Below, one piece after another: positions 9,113 through 17,696 of a stretch of DNA of 64,000 nt (position 1 is the first letter of the stretch; the number at the start of each line of letters is the position of its first letter). The position numbers were made by a program, and so were the translations under genes. The stretch is from positions 1 to 64,000 of the forward strand of contig CAYJOL010000011.1 of NCBI GenBank assembly GCA_964371785.1, given 5' to 3'. The notes below the pieces were generated by a model, which worked only from the letters and a program-made list of their open reading frames with translations, searched no databases and was not told the DNA's origin. This DNA is from CAVQCT01 sp964371785. GTDB lineage: Bacteria > Zixibacteria > MSB-5A5 > GN15 > FEB-12.

Positions 9113-10729
9113 CTACGGGCAGCTGACCGGAGCCGGTCCGCCTGAGAATGAGTATTCGACCAGATAGACCAAGTCGCCTATGTCGACAGTGGAATCACCG
9201 TTGACATCCGCTTCTTCGTCACACGATGGAGCCGGTCCGCCCGCGAATGAGTATTCGACCAGATAGACCAGATCACCGATATCCACGGCATCACCCGGGT
9301 CGCCATCGACATTACCGCGAATACCCACGCAACAGGTGGGGGCAGTTGGTGTAATGATCTGACCGCGAATCTCGCCCGCCGGGAAGGTGCCCGAATGGAT
9401 GTTCACGTACAGGTCATCGCGGAAGAGATTGATGACATCGTTTTGGGTTAGATACCAAATCTCGTTAATCGGACTGGTGGCACTGGAAAATCCAAACTGC
9501 ACGGCACCATCGATACAGGGCGCGCCAAGGTGAACATGTCCACCGGTCACGCCGGTTACATTGTGAACCACGTTCACCGTTAATTCTGCTCCACCGGGCT
9601 TAAGCGTGACATTTGCGGTCCCTGTGGCGGAGCTCCCGGTACCCGCGCAGCTGTTCTCTTGTGACTGGTCGAGCGGAAGCGTGGCGGCGGTTGGGTCAAG
9701 CACAAATTGACCACGAATTTCGCCGGCCGGAAAATCATTGGAATGGATGTTTATGTAGAAATAACCGGCCAGCAGATTGTCGACATCGGTGGCGGTGAGC
9801 GCCCATGTTTCGCTTATGGGGCTTGTCGGAGACGAGAAGCCGAACTGAATCGGGCCGTCATAACCGATCATGCCAAGATGAATGTGTGCGTCGATCGGGC
9901 TGGTTACATCGTGCTCGCAATATACGGACAGCTGAGTCAGGTCCGCGCTCAATTCGGCAACGCAGAACCCGGCAGCGGCGCTCGCGGTGCCCGCCTGATT
10001 GCCGTCGAGTTTGAAAGCGAATATAATTGGAGACCGGACAATTTGCCCTCGAATCTCACCGCCCGGGAAAGAAGGACTATGCACGTTGGCATAGAGGTTG
10101 CCGGCAAACAGATCCGTAACATCGGTTGGCGTAAGATTCCAGGTCTCGCTTATCGGACTGGTCGGACTCGAAAACGCAAACCTGACAGCTCCCTCTACAC
10201 CCGGAGCTCCGAAGTGAACGTGAGCCGCGTTCGCGCTCGCCACGTCGTGGGTAATGAGGAGCTGTAGTTGGGTCGAGTCGGCGCTGAGCCTGGCCACTCC
10301 AAATCCCGAAGCAAAACTTCCGGTACCGGCCCCGGAGTTGGCCTGTGCTTCATTCAACAAGAAAGTAAATACGGTTGGCGCGGCCGGCACTGCCGCGACA
10401 AAAATTGTGTCCATCATCGTGAGCGCGTGGACCTCACAATGGTACGGAAACGGTCCCGGACCATCGCCTGCCGTAAAAACCACATCATACTGCTGACCGA
10501 CAGTAGACATGGTCCCGGAATCCCAAACTTTAGGTGAGGATGGGTCTGAGGTCGTTGAGTGAAAGCCGCTCACCAGCGCCCACCGGACCGTGTCCCCTGG
10601 CTGAACGACAGTTTTCAAAGGCGAAAAGGCGAAATTAGATACGTTGACGGTGTGAATCGTAGCCGATGCCTGCCCGACCAGCAAGAGCACGGCAAATAAT
10701 CCGAGAAGACTCCTGACCCAGCGGTTCAT
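9113..10729 (-). CDS. Secreted cupredoxin-like protein with three CHRD domains and dockerin-like tail
   Basis: The 538 residues begin with a signal peptide (1-23). Residues about 24-112 resemble a plastocyanin-like cupredoxin: 'NVSNFAFSPLKTVVQPGDTV', then 'FHS' and 'YHCEVHALTM', which would supply His, Cys, His and Met copper ligands. Three CHRD-type repeats follow (about 116-230, 233-350, 355-465), each with 'HVHFGAPG' or 'HIHLGMIG' and a 'NIHS..FPAGEIRGQ' ending. The C-terminus is the dockerin-like pair 'DIGDLVYLVEYSFAGGPAP'. The start has a perfect AGGAGG site. The protein is extracellular; electron transfer or metal sensing is possible but unproven. Confidence 0.8.
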   Translation of the reverse strand: MNRWVRSLLGLFAVLLLVGQASATIHTVNVSNFAFSPLKTVVQPGDTVRWALVSGFHSTTSDPSSPKVWDSGTMSTVGQQYDVVFTAGDGPGPFPYHCEVHALTMMDTIFVAAVPAAPTVFTFLLNEAQANSGAGTGSFASGFGVARLSADSTQLQLLITHDVASANAAHVHFGAPGVEGAVRFAFSSPTSPISETWNLTPTDVTDLFAGNLYANVHSPSFPGGEIRGQIVRSPIIFAFKLDGNQAGTASAAAGFCVAELSADLTQLSVYCEHDVTSPIDAHIHLGMIGYDGPIQFGFSSPTSPISETWALTATDVDNLLAGYFYINIHSNDFPAGEIRGQFVLDPTAATLPLDQSQENSCAGTGSSATGTANVTLKPGGAELTVNVVHNVTGVTGGHVHLGAPCIDGAVQFGFSSATSPINEIWYLTQNDVINLFRDDLYVNIHSGTFPAGEIRGQIITPTAPTCCVGIRGNVDGDPGDAVDIGDLVYLVEYSFAGGPAPSCDEEADVNGDSTVDIGDLVYLVEYSFSGGPAPVSCP

Positions 10730-10862
10730 TGGTTAACCTCCTATGATAACTGAACTTATGGCATCGCGCCGACCCTCTGGCGGGAGCGGTGATGCGACGC
10801 TCGATGTGATTGTTCAACAGAGATGACATTGGTCTATTTAGTACAGTCGGAACCAGCAAAAC

Positions 10863-10892
10863 GGAAAAGGCGGCATCCGTTCCGCCTTTTCC
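10863..10892 (-). terminator. Rho-independent terminator of the DUF5666-like lipoprotein gene
   Basis: An 11-base-pair perfect stem (10863-10873 with 10882-10892) lies 24 bases after the stop of the minus-strand gene at 10917. On the minus strand it is followed by GTTTTG, a short U run. Confidence 0.75.
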
Positions 10893-10916
10893 GAAGTCAG
10901 GGGACAGCGTTTGGAA

Positions 10917-12119
10917 TTACAAGTTATTGTCCTGCTTCATCAGGACTATCTGGAACGAAGCTGAGTCGGTGGCAAAACCATAGACTTCCACCAGCATGCC
11001 GACCGTAAAGTCCGTGAGGGCAAGATTCTGGTTATTCAATCCCCGAAGCATGGTCGAGGCAACCACAAAGCCAACGCGGCTCTCAGTGTCAAATGAAACG
11101 CTTCCCGTGCCCAGGTCGATTCCCGTGAGGTGGGCCTTGAACTCGATTTCATGATTCAAATCAAACATGCCGTCTTCGAGTTCAATTGCAACCGCATAGA
11201 GTGTATCGGTTGAAATGCGATTCGCATGGATTTCGACGGTGTCACCGACACTCAGATGAGCCAGCGTGATGCGGACCTTGATATCATCCTTACCAAAAGT
11301 ATCGTCGCCGGAATCATCGGCTCCCCGTTTCGCGAACGATGTGGTAGCTGAGGTATCCTGTTCCTGCTTGCTGAAAATGAAGGTCAGGCTATCGGTTCGG
11401 ATAGCCTCGGGGCGCTCATTCAAGTAGATTATCCCGGTTTCGTGATCGACTGAGGCAATACTGCCTTTGAACTCAAGTTCCGATTCAAAAGTGTCCTCAT
11501 CGCGAAGGCGGACACGGTCGGCCAGCAAGGAGCCGTCGAGCTGGGTCGCGCCGCGCACTTCAACCGAATCGCCCGGCGCGATTTCGTCGAGGGTGATTGG
11601 AAGTTCGGCGCTTGATATCTTGTGAACGATCGTTGCGGCTGGAGCGACCACGATCAGAGTCAGGTTGTCAGCCAGCATAATCGTACGGGCGACCGGATCA
11701 ATCTGTGAGACCCGGCCCCTCAATTCGAGTTCGTTGTTCTCATCAGGGCGGACGCGCACCCGATTCGCCAGGAGCGTGCCGTTGCCCTGCATATCGCCAC
11801 GGACCTCAAGAGAATCGCCCGGGAGGATGCTTCCAAGGGTAGTGGGAGTTTCGCCGCCGCCGTCCTTGAACACAACTTCGGCAGCGGGGTCAACCACGAT
11901 AGTGACAGGTTGATTGACCAGAGTGATCGTGCGGGAAGTGCTGTCGATAGAGGACGCGCGGCCATACAATTCGACCTGGCCCTGGACGGATGAAGGTTTG
12001 CCGTTCGAGGATCCTCCGTCGGCAGAATTCATCGGATTGTTCCCAGTGCAGCCTGAGAAAGCGGCGATACCCAGTAGCGTCAGCATCGCGGCGGTCTTGG
12101 TCAGGGATTCCATTCTCAT
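10917..12119 (-). CDS. Lipoprotein with repeated DUF5666-like domains
   Basis: From ATG 12119 (GAGAGG site upstream) the protein has 400 residues. 'LLGIAAFSGCTGN' is a lipobox with Cys at about residue 24, so it is probably a lipoprotein. Two or three repeats follow of the form 'GDSLEVRGDMQGNGTLLANR' / 'GDSVEVRGATQLDGSLLADR', small beta-barrel units as in DUF5666, and then a diverged C-terminal part. The role is unknown. Terminators on both sides make it a single-gene unit. An in-frame extension to 12194 exists but lacks a ribosome binding site. Confidence 0.7.
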   Translation of the reverse strand: MRMESLTKTAAMLTLLGIAAFSGCTGNNPMNSADGGSSNGKPSSVQGQVELYGRASSIDSTSRTITLVNQPVTIVVDPAAEVVFKDGGGETPTTLGSILPGDSLEVRGDMQGNGTLLANRVRVRPDENNELELRGRVSQIDPVARTIMLADNLTLIVVAPAATIVHKISSAELPITLDEIAPGDSVEVRGATQLDGSLLADRVRLRDEDTFESELEFKGSIASVDHETGIIYLNERPEAIRTDSLTFIFSKQEQDTSATTSFAKRGADDSGDDTFGKDDIKVRITLAHLSVGDTVEIHANRISTDTLYAVAIELEDGMFDLNHEIEFKAHLTGIDLGTGSVSFDTESRVGFVVASTMLRGLNNQNLALTDFTVGMLVEVYGFATDSASFQIVLMKQDNNL

Positions 12120-12205
12120 GTTACCTCTCTTTGTCTCCTGGTTGATTATTGGTTTCAGTCGACAGAGCAGATAACCGAGTGATTCGTACATCATCGAAAA
12201 CTAAA

Positions 12206-12236
12206 AGCCCCACTATTATGTGGTAATAGTGGGGCT
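12206..12236 (-). terminator. Rho-independent terminator of the sigma/CHAT/subtilase operon
   Basis: A 13-base-pair perfect stem (12206-12218 with 12224-12236) has a 5-base loop. On the minus strand it is followed by TTTTAGTTTT. It lies 29 bases beyond the stop of the subtilase gene and separates that operon from the lipoprotein gene. Confidence 0.9.
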
Positions 12237-12265
12237 AGACAGTCCGTTATGCTGGGCGAATCGAG

Positions 12266-13663
12266 CTATGGCCCGCAGGCGGGCGGGGGGCCGCCGGCAA
12301 AGGAGTACTCGACCATGTAAACGAGATCACCAATATCCGGCTGGGCGCCGTCGCCATTGACGTCGCTTGCCGCCGGACTGGTCGGGGCGGGACCACCGTT
12401 GAACATATAGTCGACGAGGTAAACCAGGTCGGCGATATCCGGACCAACACCGTTACCGTCGATATCACCGCAGAGGAACGGATCGAAGCCACCGACTGCG
12501 GCCACCGGATTGATCAATCCGAATCCGAGCTTACCCTGCAGGCCGGGGTTGAGCGAGTCGATGTTGATGGCCGTCTGTTCAATTGCGTCACGGATGTCAT
12601 TCCAGGTCGCGTGGGGGTTCATCGCATACAGCAATGCCGCCTGTCCCGCCACGAACGGCGCGGCGAAACTGGTCCCGTCCCACCACGCATACGATGTATC
12701 GAGGAACGGAGCGTGGATCTGCGTGCCCGGGGCACAGACGTCGACCTTCCCTCCGTAGTTGGAGAAATCCGCCTTCACGTTGGTTGAATCAAGCGCGGCG
12801 ACACTCAGCGTATAGGAGTCGTCGGCGGGGAATTTGTCGACTTCCGAAGAATCATTGCCTGCGGCCGCGATAACCATGACGTTACGATCATGTGCGTACG
12901 CGATTGCATCGTCGAGAACCGGATGTCTGGAGTTCATGACCATGCTGAGGTTGACCACTTTGCAGCCGGCATTGACCGCTTCGATGAGAGCCTCGGCGAT
13001 TGCATAGCCGTCGCCTTTGCCATTTGTGTCGAGCGTACGATAGGAAATTATCTGGGCGTCGGGGGCCACCAGATTGATCACGCCGGCCACGAAGGTGCCG
13101 TGCCCGCTGCTGATACCGCCGGGTTCATCGTTGGCTATGGAGTCGTTGGCGACGAAGTCAAAGCCGGAGGTCGCCACCGCCGCGAGCATCGGGTGGGTAA
13201 GGTTCACACCTACGTCGATAACCGCGACCTTCACACCGGTGCCGGTTGAAACAGTCTGGGCCTGACTCAACTGCAAGTCGGTAGCGGCGAGCTGGACCCG
13301 CGGATCGGCCACTACATTCTGATCGAGAAACGGCTGGCTTGACTGCACAGCTTCCGGAGCGTCGAGAATATAATTCGGTGCGCAGAAGACTACCGAAGGC
13401 TCGCCGGATATGACGGCCGCGAGACTATCGGCGTTCTGGCCCGGCTGGGTGGTCAAAAGATAAGCACTTATCTCCGAGAGGTAGCTGACCAGGGTGGTAC
13501 CGTATTCGGTGTTGATAGTCGAGATGTCATAACCGGGCAGTACTCTACATACCAGCTGTTCGGGGACGAACTCATCGGTGGCCTTGGCGAGAAGCGGAGA
13601 TGCCGAAACTAAGGTCAACGCTGTGACTATTTTTATGATCCGGAGAATGCGATGTATATTCAT
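12266..13663 (-). CDS. Secreted subtilisin-like serine protease (S8) with dockerin-like tail
   Basis: The 465 residues have a signal peptide (1-27), a propeptide-like region, and the S8 catalytic triad: Asp in 'VAVIDVGVNLTHP' (about 148), His in 'SGHGTFVAGV' (about 186) and Ser in 'GTSFAAPFVAGQAALL' (about 330). The C-terminal ~70 residues are the dockerin-like double repeat ('DIADLVYLVDYMFNGGPAP', 'DIGDLVYMVEYSFAGG'). An AAGGAGG site precedes ATG 13663, only 12 bases after the stop of the CHAT gene, so it is the last gene of the operon read from 17579. It is likely the exported effector or a processing protease of that system. Confidence 0.9.
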   Translation of the reverse strand: MNIHRILRIIKIVTALTLVSASPLLAKATDEFVPEQLVCRVLPGYDISTINTEYGTTLVSYLSEISAYLLTTQPGQNADSLAAVISGEPSVVFCAPNYILDAPEAVQSSQPFLDQNVVADPRVQLAATDLQLSQAQTVSTGTGVKVAVIDVGVNLTHPMLAAVATSGFDFVANDSIANDEPGGISSGHGTFVAGVINLVAPDAQIISYRTLDTNGKGDGYAIAEALIEAVNAGCKVVNLSMVMNSRHPVLDDAIAYAHDRNVMVIAAAGNDSSEVDKFPADDSYTLSVAALDSTNVKADFSNYGGKVDVCAPGTQIHAPFLDTSYAWWDGTSFAAPFVAGQAALLYAMNPHATWNDIRDAIEQTAINIDSLNPGLQGKLGFGLINPVAAVGGFDPFLCGDIDGNGVGPDIADLVYLVDYMFNGGPAPTSPAASDVNGDGAQPDIGDLVYMVEYSFAGGPPPACGP

Positions 13664-13675
13664 CTTCCTGCCTCC

Positions 13676-16402
13676 TTAATTGCCTGCTCCGAACACTGAG
13701 AAAGCGGCCCAGTGGTATGCGGAGGGATATTGTTCCCGAACTTGTTGCGACGCCCGACGCGCAGCCTCGGTTATCAGGTCGCCTTTAAAGAACGATTCAT
13801 AGAATTTGCTCATCCAGATCGCCGTCGACATATCAGAAACCGGCCATCGACCGGCGATCACGTTACGCGCTCCCATCTCCAATAATGACCTGACCAGGCC
13901 CGTCGATTCTTCCCCCGATAGGGCAACCTGTTCGCCGGAACGACAGGCGGCGAGAGTCACCAAATGCACTTTTACGTCACGGATGCGAAAATCGGCCGCA
14001 AAGAGCGGCCCATCCTGCAGGGAAAGATAGGAGTAGAATGGATTGTCGGCGCGAAGTTGTGAATGTCCGGCGAAGTGCCAAAGGCGGGCGGCGCCGGTTG
14101 AGGGCCAGCCATAGCGAGTTGCCGGATTATAGAGGCGTCCGGAGCCGCCCGCTGACGCCAGCAGGGCATCCAACTCCAGCGTGACAGCCGGCAGATCGCC
14201 GGTCTCGCCGACAAAAATCTCAACATCGGACGATCCGGCGTCAATTCCCCTGGCGTGCATGAAATGTCGGAGGCTGGGTGAAAACGTGAAATCATATCGC
14301 TGACCCAGTTCCACACCATCGACCACTAAAGCTTCCCACGGCAGGTTGGCCAGATCGCCCTGCGGTATGATCAACACTTGCGCGCACGACTCCGGTATAT
14401 CCAATGGCTTCCAGAGCCATTCGCCGACCGAACCGAAGAACCGTTGTTCAGACACGATATCGCTTTTGTCGTTAAGGTGGTGCGTGAGTAATTCCCGTTC
14501 CAGCAGGAATCTCCATTGCTTGATCACCTGCCACAGGCGAATCAACCCGTTCGTATACTTGACAGTTCTTGTCTGTCCATTGCTGTGTACAAAGGCATAA
14601 ATTCCGGAATCACCCAGATGGAACTGGACTATGGGCAGTTCGTGCGAAAGTTCGCGAAATCTTTCGCGCAGCCAGGCTATTTCATCGATTCTGCCGTTGC
14701 CCTGTTCGATAGAGGCGAGTTCCTGCCTCACCTTCCTCTGGAGCCGACCGACTGTCATCTGCGTCTGAGGTCCGAACGAGCCACGCTCACCTGATCCTGC
14801 CGGAAGCGAATGGGAGAAAGAAGCTACTTGTGCGGCAAGCTCGTTCAACGACTGTTCCACTCGTCTGCGCGTTGCGTCGGCAATCAGCACGGGATTGACC
14901 GGTGTCCAGACTCCGGCCGTCTGGTACCGTTCGGCCCAGACTGCCGCCGTGGACGGATCCCGGTCGAACGTTGTTTCTATGAGTTTGCGATGCGGAGAAC
15001 TGTCCTGCCGTCCAAAGTGCGTGCGAATCTCAACAGGGGGCAGTTGCGCTCGAATAAGGTCGAGTCTGTCCGCGGCTCGCGTCCAGTGGTTGACAGCCGC
15101 GGCATACATGCCCTTGAGCGCAGCTCGATCGCCGAGCAGAGTCTGCCACCACGCGAAAAGATGGGGCACTTGTTTGATGGCGCCGCTCTTTTGGAGTCGG
15201 GACAACGCCCGCTCGTTCTTCTGTGTCGTGGTAGCCAGATAGAGATCGGTCATTGCTTCCCACAAGGGAAGCTGCGCTTTGGCGAACATGCACCGAGCCC
15301 TGGCGAATTCTGCGGCCGAGGTGGCTCGGTTCGTAGTCAACTGCGCTCGCAGAAGATGGCAGGCCCCGACAAAACCGAAATTCTTCTCTCGCGCGAATCC
15401 ATCGGCCGCTGACTTCAAAGCATTTGCGGCGGCCGTACGGTTGCCCAGAGACGCCTCGGCACGGGCAAGAAAATAAGAAGCTTTGGCAGTCTCATAACTG
15501 AGTCCGAGCTTTTTGAAAGACTCCCGCGCTCGTCGGGACGAATCCCGCGCATCAGGGAAGAGGTTCAAACCGAGGTAGACTTCAGCGCGGTCCAGTTCGC
15601 ACAACGCCGCGCCCTTCGGCTGTCCCGCCTCGCGATATATTTGTTCACACTCACTCAGTTCGCCGAGGGCTATGTGAAATGCTCCCTGCAACATGCGCAA
15701 CCAGGCCATCCCATAACGGGCGTCGGTTGCCTCAAGGGACATCTGATGTGCAGTGTATATTTCCTGTGCCTTCCGGTACAGGGGAGCTGCAGTGCTGAAG
15801 TCGAAGAGCTGTACGAGGGCATTGGCGCGATTATAATAGCACCTTGCCACCGATAGATCGTCTGAAATCGATTCGAAGTATTCGCCGGCCTGCTGATAGA
15901 CCTGTTGCGCCTCGCCGTGTCGGTCCTGTCGATGCAACAGGTTGCCGTAATTCACGCGCGTTTTGGCAATGTCAGCCTCTTTGTTCAGTTTCCGGAACGA
16001 CTTCAGCGCGTTGTTGGCCCGTCGACGGGCCTCGGGCAGATTTCCGAGGTACATATAGACATCTATAAGCGCTCTGTCTATCAACGCCCTGACATAGATA
16101 TTGCGTGCCGCCAGGCGTCTTGCAGTGAGATAAGCGTTTTCGGCGTCGACATAGCCGCCACCCATATGCGTTACGCGGGCGAGAGCGCGATAGGCGGTCA
16201 ACGGCAACGCGCCATCATGCTCCTGGGCCCACCGAACGAAACGTCTAGCCGATACCAGCGCCGTCTTGAGCGAGGATCCGGCCTGCTGGTTGATAAGACG
16301 ATTACAGGCGTCGGCCAGGCTGGCGTGGTCGAGTCCGTCCGCTTTGCCAAACGTAAGGAATCTTCGGGCAGTCTGTTCTATGGTCTGGGGGCTGCTTTCC
16401 AT
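13676..16402 (-). CDS. TPR-CHAT caspase-like protease
   Basis: The 908 residues have no signal peptide. Roughly residues 40-420 are helical tetratricopeptide-type repeats ('ARRRANNALKSFRKLNKE', 'ARCYYNRANALVQLFDFS'). The C-terminal ~280 residues are a CHAT domain with the caspase-type dyad His in 'LWHFAGHSQL' (about 775) and Cys in 'LAACRSGEQ' (about 819), then 'GARNVIAGRWPVSD'. CHAT proteases fused to TPRs are activated by partner binding and cut specific protein targets. The start overlaps the anti-sigma gene by 25 bases, so translation is probably coupled. The natural candidate substrate is the anti-sigma factor; this is inference. Confidence 0.9.
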   Translation of the reverse strand: MESSPQTIEQTARRFLTFGKADGLDHASLADACNRLINQQAGSSLKTALVSARRFVRWAQEHDGALPLTAYRALARVTHMGGGYVDAENAYLTARRLAARNIYVRALIDRALIDVYMYLGNLPEARRRANNALKSFRKLNKEADIAKTRVNYGNLLHRQDRHGEAQQVYQQAGEYFESISDDLSVARCYYNRANALVQLFDFSTAAPLYRKAQEIYTAHQMSLEATDARYGMAWLRMLQGAFHIALGELSECEQIYREAGQPKGAALCELDRAEVYLGLNLFPDARDSSRRARESFKKLGLSYETAKASYFLARAEASLGNRTAAANALKSAADGFAREKNFGFVGACHLLRAQLTTNRATSAAEFARARCMFAKAQLPLWEAMTDLYLATTTQKNERALSRLQKSGAIKQVPHLFAWWQTLLGDRAALKGMYAAAVNHWTRAADRLDLIRAQLPPVEIRTHFGRQDSSPHRKLIETTFDRDPSTAAVWAERYQTAGVWTPVNPVLIADATRRRVEQSLNELAAQVASFSHSLPAGSGERGSFGPQTQMTVGRLQRKVRQELASIEQGNGRIDEIAWLRERFRELSHELPIVQFHLGDSGIYAFVHSNGQTRTVKYTNGLIRLWQVIKQWRFLLERELLTHHLNDKSDIVSEQRFFGSVGEWLWKPLDIPESCAQVLIIPQGDLANLPWEALVVDGVELGQRYDFTFSPSLRHFMHARGIDAGSSDVEIFVGETGDLPAVTLELDALLASAGGSGRLYNPATRYGWPSTGAARLWHFAGHSQLRADNPFYSYLSLQDGPLFAADFRIRDVKVHLVTLAACRSGEQVALSGEESTGLVRSLLEMGARNVIAGRWPVSDMSTAIWMSKFYESFFKGDLITEAARRASQQVREQYPSAYHWAAFSVFGAGN

Positions 16403-16950
16403 GAAATATCCGGCGTTTGAACGATATATTTATCAGAGCGAATTCGGATCTGTTTAGGCGGTGTTTTACTTGACCACTGATAAAAACCCTCGGAATTGAC
16501 GCGGAGTTCCTGATGGGCGACCAATATTACGAAATTCTCCTGAGCAACCCGGTCGCCCGAGAGTTGGGCCACGAAATCCCATCCGTTTTTCTGTTTCTCG
16601 GCGCGAAGGTCAAGCATGAGATCATCGATCTGAAACCGAAGTCGGCGCTCCTGCTGGGTGCCGCCACCCCGAACGCCTACCGAGACTGGAGTAGTCCACG
16701 AATCAAACACTAGCCCGGCCAACAATTCTTTGACCCGGGTGAACACCGACTCCTCTTCGGCGAGCTTTGCCGCCCGGACAATCCATCCTTCCGGAGCATC
16801 GCCCAGAGGAAGCTTCCCCGCTACCTGATAGGCGCGGTAGAATTCAAACAGTTCGCGGCAATCCGCGCACGCTTTGAAATGGGCGGTATATTGATCGCTG
16901 TTGGACCGGGCAGCTTCCAATAATTCCTTCCTGGTCGGGTGTCTAGTCAT
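16378..16950 (-). CDS. Putative cytoplasmic zinc-finger anti-sigma factor
   Basis: From ATG 16950 (AAGGA site) the protein has 190 residues. An anti-sigma-type zinc site is seen as His24, Cys28 and Cys31 in 'HFKACADC'. Residues about 100-190 are predicted beta-rich. No transmembrane segment is present, unlike many anti-sigma factors, so it should be soluble. It lies 77 bases after the ECF sigma gene and overlaps the TPR-CHAT gene. An upstream in-frame extension (to 17070) overlaps the sigma gene and has no ribosome binding site. The role is inferred from the motif and context. Confidence 0.65.
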   Translation of the reverse strand: MTRHPTRKELLEAARSNSDQYTAHFKACADCRELFEFYRAYQVAGKLPLGDAPEGWIVRAAKLAEEESVFTRVKELLAGLVFDSWTTPVSVGVRGGGTQQERRLRFQIDDLMLDLRAEKQKNGWDFVAQLSGDRVAQENFVILVAHQELRVNSEGFYQWSSKTPPKQIRIRSDKYIVQTPDISWKAAPRP

Positions 16951-17027
16951 CTTACATATTTCCTTGTGGGTTATGACCGTTTGTAACCGTCTGACAGAGG
17001 GCCAGAGCGGCGGTTTCGTACGAAAGT

Positions 17028-17579
17028 TCAGATATTTTCGCCGAGAAGTGATTTCAGTCGCTTGAGACACCGGCCGCGGATTGGCCCCATACTGTTCATG
17101 GCTATTCCCAGATCAGCCGCAATCTGTTCGTAGGACCGATCTTCCGGATCGAAGAACAAGGCTATCAATAGCTTACGACATCTTTCGTCGAGCCGTCTGA
17201 GCCCTGATTCCAGCCGTCCCTGTGTCTCCAGATGTTCCATTTCCTCATCCGGCAGTCGGGCGTCATCTGCAAGTTCCGGACCGTCATCAAGGTCAGAATG
17301 AGCCGACGCCCGCTTATAGAGTCGAATCGATTCCCGTTTGGCCGTAGTGACCAGCCAGGCCGAAAGACGGGTCGGGTCAGTGATTCTGCGGCGATTCGTG
17401 TATAGGGCCACCCAGGTTTGCTGAAAGCAGTCGGCGGCATCTGCCATCGACAGCCCGGCCCGGGTCGCTACCGTGTAAACCAGCGGCTGGTATCGGCGCA
17501 CCAGTTCTTCCCATGCGCCGGGATTCCCGGCCAATATATCCTGCCAGATTTCGGTATCCGTCTTCTCAATTAGAGTCAC
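17028..17579 (-). CDS. ECF-type RNA polymerase sigma factor
   Basis: The 183-residue protein has sigma region 2 ('AWEELVRRYQPLVYTVATRA', 'DAADCFQQTWVALYTN') and region 4 ('LIALFFDPEDRSYEQIAADL', 'RGRCLKRLKSLLG') joined by an acidic linker. It is of normal ECF length. The start is GTG 17579 with an AGGAA site. It is the first gene of a four-gene operon with anti-sigma, TPR-CHAT protease and subtilase. Its upstream promoter candidate is sigma-70-like, which gives no sign of autoregulation. Confidence 0.9.
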   Translation of the reverse strand: MTLIEKTDTEIWQDILAGNPGAWEELVRRYQPLVYTVATRAGLSMADAADCFQQTWVALYTNRRRITDPTRLSAWLVTTAKRESIRLYKRASAHSDLDDGPELADDARLPDEEMEHLETQGRLESGLRRLDERCRKLLIALFFDPEDRSYEQIAADLGIAMNSMGPIRGRCLKRLKSLLGENI

Positions 17580-17607
17580 AATGGATTCCTGCCGTTGGAT
17601 TTGGCGA

Positions 17608-17635
17608 AATATACCTTCATTTGGCCGCCAATCAA
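17608..17635 (-). promoter_or_regulatory. Sigma-70-like promoter of the ECF/CHAT operon
   Basis: On the minus strand TTGATT (17630-17635) and TATATT (17608-17613) are separated by 16 bases, 29 bases before the GTG start at 17579. Upstream lies the terminator of the preceding gene, so transcription of the operon must start here. Confidence 0.55.
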
Positions 17636-17638
17636 ATC

Positions 17639-17673
17639 AAAAAAGCCTCCGCGGCTAACCGCCCGGAGGCTTT
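17639..17673 (-). terminator. Rho-independent terminator of the trypsin-like protease gene
   Basis: The stem pairs 17642-17651 with 17664-17673 (ten pairs) around a GC-rich loop. Six A residues at 17639-17644 read as a U6 run on the minus strand. It follows the stop at 17697 and insulates the sigma operon. Confidence 0.88.
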
Positions 17674-17696
17674 CAGAGGTCTGTAATTGATCCTGC

